This document shows, in pieces, positions 33,274 through 42,034 of a stretch of DNA of 42,034 nucleotides. Source of the DNA: Arenimonas sp. GDDSR-1 (GTDB lineage: Bacteria > Pseudomonadota > Gammaproteobacteria > Xanthomonadales > Xanthomonadaceae). A program made the translations under genes and the position numbers. Below the pieces are notes generated by a model, which saw nothing but the letters and a program-made list of their open reading frames with translations, did no database searches and was not told the DNA's origin. Within the stretch, counting starts at the first letter, position 1. Each line of letters starts with the position of its first letter. The stretch covers positions 1 through 42,034 of the forward strand of contig NZ_JAPDUI010000016.1 in assembly GCF_025980345.1 (NCBI RefSeq), written 5' to 3'.

Positions 33274-34206
33274 TTACGGACGGGCGTTCAAGGCTTCCTC
33301 ATCCCGCGCTTTCGGCATCAGGTCCTGCTTGGTGACGCCGAGCAGCAGCAGCAGCGGACAGGCCACGAAGATCGAGGACAGGGTACCGATGACGATACCG
33401 AGAATCTGGGATTCGGCCATACCCTTGAGCGAATCGCCGCCGAAGAAATACAGGGCGAGCACGGTCAACAGAGCCACGAACGAGGTGATGATGGTGCGTG
33501 ACAGGGTCTGGTTGACCGATCGGTTCATGACTTCGAACGGCGACAGCTTGTGCAGGGTCTTGAAGTTCTCGCGGACGCGGTCGAACACCACGATGGTGTC
33601 GTTGATCGAATAGCCCATGACCGACAGCACACCGGCGAGCACGGCCAGATCGAATTCATGTCCGGTCAGCGCAAACCAGCCGGCGACCAATACCACGTCG
33701 TGCAGGGTGGTGATGATGGCGGCGACCGCGAATTTGAATTCGAAACGGATCCAGACATAGGCCAGAAAGCCGATGACCACGAAAATCAGGGCCTGCAGAC
33801 CGCTCTCGGCGAGTTCCTTGCCGACCTGCGGTCCGACGTAGTAATAGTCGCGCAGGGTTGCGGGGTTGTCCGCGCTCTGAACGGCGGCAACGACGGTTGA
33901 ACCGTCGATGCGCTTGCCGCTTTCCTGGGCCTGCATGCGGATCACCACCTCATTGGACGAGCCGATGACGCGCACCTGGGTGCCCTTGAAGCCGGCCTGT
34001 TCCAGTTTTCCGCGGAGCGCACCGACATCCACCGGCTGGCTGAACTGGACTTCGGTTTCGTAGCCGCCGGTGAAATCAAGGGCGAAATTGAAGCCCTTGA
34101 ACACCATGCCGCCGATGGCGATGAACATGACGATGGCGGCAAACGCCAGCGAAATGAGGCGCAGGCGCATGAAGTTGATATTGCTGTTCGGGGGGAAGAG
34201 TTCCAC
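33274..34206 (-). CDS. secF: protein translocase subunit SecF
   Basis: 310 residues. Six transmembrane segments with a periplasmic domain (about 40-135) after the first. Motifs: LDFTGGYETEVQF (43-55), VMGYSINDTIVVFDRVREN in TM4 with the conserved Asp of the proton path, and NQTLSRTIITS. With SecD it uses the proton gradient to help pull proteins through SecYEG. It starts at GTG 34206 with AGGAG nearby, 16 bases after secD. It is the last gene of the queA-tgt-yajC-secD-secF operon. Confidence 0.97.
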   Translation of the reverse strand: MELFPPNSNINFMRLRLISLAFAAIVMFIAIGGMVFKGFNFALDFTGGYETEVQFSQPVDVGALRGKLEQAGFKGTQVRVIGSSNEVVIRMQAQESGKRIDGSTVVAAVQSADNPATLRDYYYVGPQVGKELAESGLQALIFVVIGFLAYVWIRFEFKFAVAAIITTLHDVVLVAGWFALTGHEFDLAVLAGVLSVMGYSINDTIVVFDRVRENFKTLHKLSPFEVMNRSVNQTLSRTIITSFVALLTVLALYFFGGDSLKGMAESQILGIVIGTLSSIFVACPLLLLLGVTKQDLMPKARDEEALNARP

Positions 34207-34222
34207 TGTAATGCTCCTGCGA

Positions 34223-36097
34223 TCAGACCGAAACCGTCTTCAGCTTGCGCCGGCGGCCGTAGATCAGGGTGGCGATGGCCCGCGACACGGTCACGGCCGT
34301 GAACATCGAGGTGACGATGCCGATGATGAGGGTGATGCCGAAGCCGCGGATCGGGCCGGCGCCGAAGGCCGCCATCGCGATGCCGCCGAGAAGCGCGGTC
34401 AAGTTGGCATCGGCGATGGTGCCGCTGGCCTTGTCATAACCCGCCGCGATGCTCGCCAGTGGCGTATTGCCGATGCGCAGCTCTTCCCGGATGCGTTCAT
34501 TGATCAGCACGTTGGCGTCAACGGACATACCGACGGTCAATGCGATACCGGCAAAACCGGGCAAGGTCAGGGTGGCGCCGAACATCGACATCACCGCGAC
34601 CACCAGCAGCAGGTTCAGCACCAGTGCCAGGTTGGTGATCAGACCGAACATCTTGTAGTAGATGACGAAGAAGATGAGCACGAACACGAACGAGAACAGT
34701 ACGGCTTTTACACCGCGCTCCACGTTCTCGGCACCGAGGGTCGGGCCGATGACTCGCTCCTGGGCGAAATCCATCGGTGCCGCCAGCGCGCCCGACTTCA
34801 ATTGCTTGGAAAGGCGGTCGGCTTCCTGCGGATCCAGACCGGTGGTCTGGAAATCCTTGCCGAACACGCCCTGGATTGTGGCATAGTTGATCACGTCTTC
34901 AATGATCTTGATGCTGCGCACTTCGACGCCGTCGACCTTGCGGGTCTCCGGGATGCGTTCGACGTAGACCACGGCCATGCTCTTGCCAACGTTATCCAAG
35001 GTATGGTTGAACATGCGTTTGCCGCCGGCTGTATTGAGCTTGATGCTCACCATCGGCTGGCCGTTTTCGGGATTGGTGCCCGGCGTGGCATCGACCAGCT
35101 GGTCACCGGAAACGATGACGCGGCGCGACAGCAGGATCGGGATGCGGCTGCCGTCGGGATTGGTCTCACGCATGTAGTACAGGCGCGCTTCGGCCGGCAC
35201 GATGCCGGAGCGCTGCGCCTCGGCGGCGGCGGCCATGTCGCCAATCATGGCGCGGTATTCCAGAGTCGCGGTTGCGCCGATGATGTCCTTGGCTTCCGCG
35301 GTATCCTGCACGCCGGGCAACTGCACGATGATGCGGTTGCTGCCTTGGCGCTGGATGACCGGCTCGGAAACCCCCAGGGAATCGATGCGGTTGCGCAGCG
35401 TATTGATGTTCTGGTCAACGGCACCGTCGGCAATCGACTTGGCTTCCGACGGAATCATGCTGACATTCATGCCAAAGCCCTGCGCTGCGGGCAAATCCAC
35501 TGCGGCAAGGGTCAGGAAGTTCTTCCCCAACAGGGATCGGGCTTTGTTGCGGTCGGCTTCGGAGGCGAACGTGACCCGTATGCCTTGGGGCGTAGAACTC
35601 ACGTCATAGCCGGAGATCTTGTCTTCGCGCAGTGCCGCCCGGATTTCCTCGGCGTAGGCATTGGTGCGTTTGTCGAGTGCGGCCTGCTGATCGACCTGCA
35701 TCAGGAAGTGCACGCCGCCCTGCAGATCGAGACCGAGGGTCATCGGCTTGGCACCCACGGCACTCAGCCAGGCCGGAACCGTGGAAGCCAGGTTCAATGC
35801 CGCCGTGTAACGCGCCCCGAGTTCCGGCCGGATGATATCGGCGGCCTTGATCTGGTCTTCGGGATTGGCCAGACGGACCATGACGTCGCCGTTTTCGACG
35901 GCGACCCCGACCGGGCGGATGCCGTTGCGCTTGAGCAGGGCTTCGATCCGGCCGGGAAGACCGGTTTCGAGCTGACCGCGGCTGACGCTGATCTGCACCG
36001 CGGGCTGCTGCGGGTAGATGTTGGGGAGGGAGTAGATGACGCTCGCAATCAATACCGCTGCGATGAGAGCGTACTTCCATTTCGGAAATTCAAGCAT
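34223..36097 (-). CDS. secD: protein translocase subunit SecD
   Basis: 624 residues. First transmembrane segment at about 9-27, a large periplasmic region with TLGLDLQGGVHFLMQVD (120-136) and the P1 domain, then five more transmembrane segments with GMSVDANVLINERIREEL in TM4. The membrane half is homologous to SecF. It works with SecF and YajC after SecA-driven export. The gap to yajC is 36 bases. Confidence 0.98.
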   Translation of the reverse strand: MLEFPKWKYALIAAVLIASVIYSLPNIYPQQPAVQISVSRGQLETGLPGRIEALLKRNGIRPVGVAVENGDVMVRLANPEDQIKAADIIRPELGARYTAALNLASTVPAWLSAVGAKPMTLGLDLQGGVHFLMQVDQQAALDKRTNAYAEEIRAALREDKISGYDVSSTPQGIRVTFASEADRNKARSLLGKNFLTLAAVDLPAAQGFGMNVSMIPSEAKSIADGAVDQNINTLRNRIDSLGVSEPVIQRQGSNRIIVQLPGVQDTAEAKDIIGATATLEYRAMIGDMAAAAEAQRSGIVPAEARLYYMRETNPDGSRIPILLSRRVIVSGDQLVDATPGTNPENGQPMVSIKLNTAGGKRMFNHTLDNVGKSMAVVYVERIPETRKVDGVEVRSIKIIEDVINYATIQGVFGKDFQTTGLDPQEADRLSKQLKSGALAAPMDFAQERVIGPTLGAENVERGVKAVLFSFVFVLIFFVIYYKMFGLITNLALVLNLLLVVAVMSMFGATLTLPGFAGIALTVGMSVDANVLINERIREELRIGNTPLASIAAGYDKASGTIADANLTALLGGIAMAAFGAGPIRGFGITLIIGIVTSMFTAVTVSRAIATLIYGRRRKLKTVSV

Positions 36098-36133
36098 GAC
36101 GGAACCCGAGGCCGAACGGCCTTCAACGAGGAA

Positions 36134-36472
36134 TTAAGCGGACTTCAGGCTGCCCTTGGGCAACACCGCGGTGATGGCGTTCTTCTGCACTTTGATAACG
36201 ACGCCGTTGGCGATTTCGATGCCGACGAAGTGTTCGCCGAGGTCTTCGACCCGCCCGGCAATGCCGCCGGCGGCAACCACTTCATCGCCTTTCGACAGAC
36301 CGGCCAGCAAGGCGCGGTGTTCCTTGGCGCGCTTCATCTGCGGGCGGATGGCCATGAAATAGAACACGGCGAAGAACAGCACCATCATCACCAGCAGCGA
36401 CATCGGGCTGCCCTGTTGGGCGGGGGCGGCCTGGGCGGCGGCCGGCGAAATGATCAAATCGAGCAGGGACAT
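36134..36472 (-). CDS. yajC: preprotein translocase accessory protein YajC
   Basis: 112 residues from ATG 36472; the open frame upstream to 36604 has no family similarity. One transmembrane segment (about 24-42, SLLVMMVLFFAVFYFMAI) follows an Ala/Gln-rich start, then the signature RPQMKRAKEHRALLAGLSKGDEVV and the beta-strand domain AGGIAGRVEDLGEHFVGIEI. It associates with SecDF. It lies between tgt (70-base gap) and secD, the common gammaproteobacterial order. Confidence 0.96.
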   Translation of the reverse strand: MSLLDLIISPAAAQAAPAQQGSPMSLLVMMVLFFAVFYFMAIRPQMKRAKEHRALLAGLSKGDEVVAAGGIAGRVEDLGEHFVGIEIANGVVIKVQKNAITAVLPKGSLKSA

Positions 36473-36542
36473 ACGGTAAATCCTTGATTGAATGCGAAAC
36501 AATGGGCAATTATGACATAACTGGGTACGGCCAGCGGGCTTT

Positions 36543-38686
<2,144 letters not shown>

Positions 38687-38744
38687 AAGGCTCCAAATCA
38701 GGCGCTTATTGTAGCCTAAGCCATTGATTTTCCCCTACAGGGGG

Positions 38745-38773
38745 TTACGGGGCGAAAACCCGCATGATAAAAT
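38745..38773 (+). promoter_or_regulatory. candidate sigma-70 promoter of the class III aminotransferase gene
   Basis: TTACGG (38745-38750), a 17-base spacer, TAAAAT (38768-38773). The start codon is at 38813 with GGAG at 38803-38806. Confidence 0.55.
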
Positions 38774-38812
38774 CGCGTTTTGCCAATGGCTGTCTGTCAG
38801 CCGGAGTACCCG

Positions 38813-40312
38813 ATGAGCATTCTGGACACCCTTACCCCCCTGCGCAGCCGTACCGGTGCCGTTCGCACCCAAGGCCTCGATGACGCTACCCTGCTTCGCC
38901 TGTCGGCTCAGTACCCGGATCTGTTGACCGCCGCCGAACGCGCCGCCGCCGCATACCCGGCATTGGCCGCGGAATTTCCGGAACTGATGGATGCCGACGA
39001 GCAGGTCCAGATCGATGCCACCCAGGCCGGCTTCGTGAACTTCTACCCGGACGATGCCATCAACCCCTATGTGGCGATCGCCGCCTGCGGCCCCTGGGTC
39101 ATCACCCTGAAAGGCCGGGTGCTGCACGATTCCGGCGGTTACGGCATGCTGGGTTTCGGTCACACCCCGCAACCGGTCATCGATGCCATGGCCAAGCCGC
39201 AGGTCATGGCCAACATCATGTCGCCGAGCCTGTCGCAGCTGCGCGTGGTGCAGGCACTGCGTGCCGAAATCGGCCACCGCCGCGGCGGCTGCCCGTATGC
39301 CAAATTCCTGACCCTGAACTCCGGCTCGGAGTCGGTGTCCCTGGCCGGCCGCATCGCCGACACCAACACCAAACTGATGACCGATCCGAACGGCCGCCAC
39401 GCCGGCAAACGGGTCAAGCGCATCGCCGTGCAGGGCGCCTTCCATGGCCGCACCGAACTGCCGGCCCTGTATTCGGATTCCTCGCGCAAAACCTACCTGC
39501 AGCATCTGGCCAGCTACCGCCATCACAACGATCAGCTGATCACCATCGAGCCCTACTCCATCGAAGGCCTCAAGCAGGCCTTTGCCGATGCCGATGCCAA
39601 TGGCTGGTACATCGAAGCCATGTTCCTCGAACCGGTCATGGGCGAAGGCGATCCCGGCCGCGCAGTACCGCCGGAGTTCTACGCCGTTGCCCGCGAACTG
39701 ACCGCCGCACACGGCACCTTCCTGCTGGTCGACTCCATCCAGGCCGGTCTGCGTGCGCATGGCGTGCTGTCCATCGTCGACTATCCGGGCTTTGAACACC
39801 TGGAAGCGCCGGACATGGAAACCTATTCGAAAGCACTCAACGGCGGCCAGTACCCGCTCTCGGTGCTGGCGGTGAATGAGCGCGCCGCCAAGATCTATGC
39901 CAAAGGCACCTACGGCAACACCATGACCACCAATCCGCGTGCCATGGATATCGCCACCACCGTGCTGCGTTCGCTGACCCCGGAAATCCGCGCCAATGTC
40001 CGCGACAAAGGCAAGGAAGCCCTCGAAAAACTCAATATCCTGAAAAACGAACTCGGCGGTTTGATCACCAAAGTCCAGGGCACCGGTCTGCTGTTCAGCT
40101 GCGAACTCGATGCCGCCTTCAAATGCTACGGTGCCGGCTCCACCGAAGAGTTCATGCGCGAACGCGGGATCGGCGTGATTCATGGCGGCACCAACTCGCT
40201 GCGTTTCACCCCGCACTTCGCGATCACCAGCGCCGAACTGGATCTGGTCATCGAACATATCCGCTTCGCACTGCTCAATGGTCCGCGCCGGAAAGAAGCC
40301 GCCGCGGCCTGA
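38813..40312 (+). CDS. class III PLP-dependent aminotransferase
   Basis: 499 residues, longer than typical class III enzymes (about 430). The fold-type I landmarks are there but altered: LTLNSGSESVSLAGRIA binds the cofactor phosphate, D307 in LLVDSIQAGLRAHG takes the place of the usual DEIQTG, and the Schiff-base lysine is likely K340 in TYSKALNGGQYPLSVLA, where most have KG..GG.PLGA. The glutamine-for-usual-residue changes mark a separate subgroup; lysine or omega-amino-acid transamination is possible but not shown. The first 90 residues (DDATLLRLSAQYPDLL...) form an extra helical cap. It stands alone between a good promoter and a terminator. Synonymous codons look strongly biased (GCC, CTG, CGC), hinting at high expression. 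Confidence 0.85.
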   Translation: MSILDTLTPLRSRTGAVRTQGLDDATLLRLSAQYPDLLTAAERAAAAYPALAAEFPELMDADEQVQIDATQAGFVNFYPDDAINPYVAIAACGPWVITLKGRVLHDSGGYGMLGFGHTPQPVIDAMAKPQVMANIMSPSLSQLRVVQALRAEIGHRRGGCPYAKFLTLNSGSESVSLAGRIADTNTKLMTDPNGRHAGKRVKRIAVQGAFHGRTELPALYSDSSRKTYLQHLASYRHHNDQLITIEPYSIEGLKQAFADADANGWYIEAMFLEPVMGEGDPGRAVPPEFYAVARELTAAHGTFLLVDSIQAGLRAHGVLSIVDYPGFEHLEAPDMETYSKALNGGQYPLSVLAVNERAAKIYAKGTYGNTMTTNPRAMDIATTVLRSLTPEIRANVRDKGKEALEKLNILKNELGGLITKVQGTGLLFSCELDAAFKCYGAGSTEEFMRERGIGVIHGGTNSLRFTPHFAITSAELDLVIEHIRFALLNGPRRKEAAAA

Positions 40313-40335
40313 TTCAACGCCATTGCGACATTCCG

Positions 40336-40362
40336 AAAAAACCGCCGCAAGGCGGTTTTTTT
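40336..40362 (+). terminator. rho-independent terminator after the aminotransferase gene
   Basis: Stem ACCGCC/GGCGGT on a GCAA loop (40341-40346 with 40351-40356), flanked by five A on the left and T on the right through 40362. Confidence 0.92.
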
Positions 40363-40448
40363 CGTTGCCGGAACCCCTGATTTCCGCTTGAACGTGCTTG
40401 CTTTTGAAACTGAATGCAGCATTAACCAATAACAACGAAGCTGAACCA

Positions 40449-40478
40449 TTTACAAGGCCCGCACCGCAGCAGTAGACT
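40449..40478 (+). promoter_or_regulatory. candidate promoter of the cyclase-type membrane protein gene
   Basis: TTTACA (40449-40454), an 18-base spacer, TAGACT (40473-40478). The remainder of the 40363-40545 gap shows nothing else recognisable. Confidence 0.45.
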
Positions 40479-40545
40479 CGCTTCAACACGCAGGGGAAGG
40501 CGTGTATGCAGAATTCATGCAATTGTCAGCAAAGGGGAGCGAACG

Positions 40546-41331
40546 ATGGGAAAACCCACTTTTTTCAGCGAGATGAAACGCCGGCAGATTTACCGCGGCG
40601 GTGTGATGTACATCGTGGCCGGATGGGTCATGGTGCAGGTCGCGACCAGCGTGTTCCCCTATTTCAATGTGCCGCCGTGGGCGGTGCGTTATCTCGTTGT
40701 TTCGATTCTGCTCGGTTTCCCGGTTTCACTCGTCTGCCTGTGGATGTTCGAAAGCGTGGATCCCAATGATCCCGAGAAACATCTGCACGACCGCCGGCAA
40801 AGCCGGGAAGAAAGCGCTTCGCTGACCAAGATGATGGAAGCCGAGCGTGCGCAGCGGCAGAAAGACAATCAGGAACTGATTGCGGCACTGGCACAGCTCA
40901 AGGCCGGCGGCCCCGAAGCACCGGCAGTCGCCGCGCCGGCTGCGGCAGCATCCATCCCGGCCGCGCAGCCGGCGCCTGAACCGGCGCCAAGCGCGCCGCC
41001 GCGGAAACGCAAAAGCCTGATGACCATGTTCGCCACCGCATTCGCCATCGCCTTGGTCCTGGCCGGCATCTGGATTCTGTTGGGTCCGAAAGACGCCCAT
41101 CAGGCCTCGGCGGTCACCGGCGAAATCACCCAGAAGTATGTTGCGCCGGGCTTTGCCCAGGTCGAGAGCATGGGCGTGGCGCTATTGACTCCGCTTCTGG
41201 ACAAGCTCGGCATACCGATTGCACCGCAGCGGGTCTTCACGGCTCTGCTGGTGCTGTTTTCCCTGATGGTACTTCGCGATCTGTACCGCCAGATCAAGCA
41301 GTCCGCACGCCGCCGGGCGCAGGCGCCCTGA
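40546..41331 (+). CDS. membrane protein with the N-terminal domain of cyclase/TolB-type signalling proteins, no effector domain
   Basis: 261 residues. The first 65 residues (FFSEMKRRQIYRGGVMYIVAGWVMVQVATSVFPYF split over several motifs, then PPWAVRYLVVSILLGFPVSLVCLWMFE) match the two-helix membrane module that opens many adenylate-cyclase, TPR and TolB-like proteins of Lysobacterales. A charged coiled-coil-like stretch (about 80-120), an Ala/Pro linker (about 120-150), a basic patch RKRK, another transmembrane segment (about 160-180) and a last one near 235-250 follow. No catalytic domain is visible. GGGGAG lies six bases before ATG 40546. Function unknown. Confidence 0.7.
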   Translation: MGKPTFFSEMKRRQIYRGGVMYIVAGWVMVQVATSVFPYFNVPPWAVRYLVVSILLGFPVSLVCLWMFESVDPNDPEKHLHDRRQSREESASLTKMMEAERAQRQKDNQELIAALAQLKAGGPEAPAVAAPAAAASIPAAQPAPEPAPSAPPRKRKSLMTMFATAFAIALVLAGIWILLGPKDAHQASAVTGEITQKYVAPGFAQVESMGVALLTPLLDKLGIPIAPQRVFTALLVLFSLMVLRDLYRQIKQSARRRAQAP

Positions 41332-41334
41332 CCC

Positions 41335-41660
41335 TTATTGGAAGCGGGGAATCTGCGCGCTGATGGAACCGACGATGGCGAACGCCGCCATCACGATCAT
41401 CGGCAGCCAGGTCAGCACCATGCCCCAGAACCGGCCTTTGGAATAGCCGGCATTGTGGCTCACGCCCCAGGCATGGATGATGCGCGAGAACAGGAACGTG
41501 CCGCCGAGCACATGGATCAGATAAGGCGGAAATCCGGTCAGTTCCAGCGAGCCCAAGAGAATCAAGGCCAGCGGCATGTATTCGGTGGCATTGGCATGAC
41601 GCGCACGGCAAGCAGGATGACCAGCAGCGTGCAGAACCCGGCATACATCATTGAAATCAT
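41335..41660 (-). pseudogene. MAPEG family protein gene, broken by an internal deletion
   Basis: ATG 41660 with AAGGAG seven bases upstream begins ISMMYAGFCTLLVILLAVRV, the first MAPEG helix. The rest continues in another frame from about 41600: HANATEYMPLALILLGSLEL, LIHVLGGTFLFSRIIHAWGVS, KGRFWGMVLTWLPM. Relatives have about 25 residues between AVRV and HANATEY (the loop with 'R...GHGG...L..AIR'), so a deletion of 3n+1 bases fits, at 41597-41606. MAPEG proteins are four-helix membrane enzymes acting on glutathione or lipid substrates. Its ribosome-binding site overlaps the stop of the MBL gene. A sequencing error cannot be excluded. Confidence 0.75.
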
Positions 41661-41671
41661 GGCATTGCTCC

Positions 41672-42034
41672 TTAAAGGGGATGGGCCAACCAGACGGCTT
41701 GGGCATCGGTGGTGGTGTAACGGCCTTTATCATCGCGCACCAGGCGCGCCACGGCAAACTCGGCATCATGGGTGAAGAACAGCTGCACATTGCGGGCATG
41801 CATATCGGCCAGAAAAGGCGCCTTTTCATCGATGACCAGTTCAGCATTGCGGTCGTAGCCCATGGTGATCGGCAAATGGACCCAGGCTCTGCCGGGAATC
41901 AAGTCCGCGCAGAACACCACGCTCTCCGAACTGCCGCGGATTTCGGCCAACAGAAGACCGGGCGTGTGGCCATCGGAATGATGAAAGTGCACGGCATCGC
42001 CCAATGTCGGCGTGGTATCCCCGGACACCAGTTC
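41672..42034 (-). CDS. MBL-fold metallo-hydrolase, C-terminal part (5' end beyond window)
   Basis: At least 120 residues, open to the right edge of the window, so the N-terminus with the HxHxDH motif is missing. The visible part has VHFHHSDGHTPGLLLAEI, holding the third zinc histidine, VVFCADLIPG with the bridging aspartate, and LFFTHDAEFA with the last histidine: the MBL layout. The family includes lactonases, glyoxalases and beta-lactamases; the substrate is unknown. It is upstream of the MAPEG pseudogene, its TAA overlapping that gene's ribosome-binding site. Confidence 0.85.
   Translation of the reverse strand, partial: ELVSGDTTPTLGDAVHFHHSDGHTPGLLLAEIRGSSESVVFCADLIPGRAWVHLPITMGYDRNAELVIDEKAPFLADMHARNVQLFFTHDAEFAVARLVRDDKGRYTTTDAQAVWLAHPL

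Noticed and set aside
34070-36487. 805-codon open frame on the plus strand
   Set aside because: Antisense to secF, secD and yajC; the predicted protein is low-complexity H/D/G/R-rich with no recognisable domain.
38735-40522. 595-codon open frame on the minus strand
   Set aside because: Antisense shadow of the aminotransferase gene and spans its promoter and terminator.

Overview
The window is dense, GC-rich chromosomal DNA of a Gram-negative bacterium. The markers are lpxH, SecDF-YajC, two lipoproteins with LSAC lipoboxes and a DedD-type SPOR protein. Gene order fits Gammaproteobacteria: folC-SPOR-purF, yajC-tgt-queA, and trmJ divergent from suhB. The mix of M13 peptidase, DUF4870, RapA-type and cyclase-type membrane proteins suggests Lysobacterales (Xanthomonadales), but that placement is inference. 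No rRNA, tRNA, CRISPR, phage or insertion sequence was seen. No gene-free stretch exceeds 300 bases; the longest is the 264-base kup-serA gap.

Layout. 1-2.2 kb: 3' part of a ThrE-type exporter, a GST and a DUF4870 membrane protein. 2.2-9.7 kb (minus): a cyanophycin cluster, cphB (degradation), cphA (synthesis) and a stand-alone Mur-ligase CphA relative, followed by gltX and an overlapping zur-type regulator. 9.9-12.2 kb (plus): GNAT, DUF3465 protein, lipoprotein cyclophilin and lpxH. 12.2-18.8 kb (minus): serA, histidine phosphatase, folC, SPOR protein, purF and a frameshifted DUF455 gene. 18.8-23.4 kb: a structured serA leader, kup, and a divergent short KdpD-like kinase with a KdpE-like regulator. 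23.5-26.7 kb: an M13 lipoprotein peptidase and a RapA-like protein with no ATPase motor. 26.7-29.5 kb (minus): rhomboid protease, alkyltransferase-like protein, PiT phosphate transporter and its DUF47 partner, with a perfect palindrome at the promoter. 29.6-33.2 kb: CBS/CorC protein, ExoD, trmJ and suhB. 33.3-38.7 kb (minus): secF, secD, yajC, tgt and queA. 38.8-42.0 kb: class III aminotransferase, a cyclase-type membrane stub, a broken MAPEG gene and the end of an MBL-fold hydrolase.

The points most worth a second look are the motor-less RapA-like protein (25718-26686), the cyanophycin cluster with a CphA-like protein lacking its ATP-grasp half, the Kup-linked KdpDE-like system with an 11-bp direct-repeat operator candidate, the 28-bp palindrome over the phosphate-transport promoter, the structured serA leader, and two genes broken by small internal deletions. 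Starts were chosen by family alignment from memory and by visible ribosome-binding sites. No database search was run.
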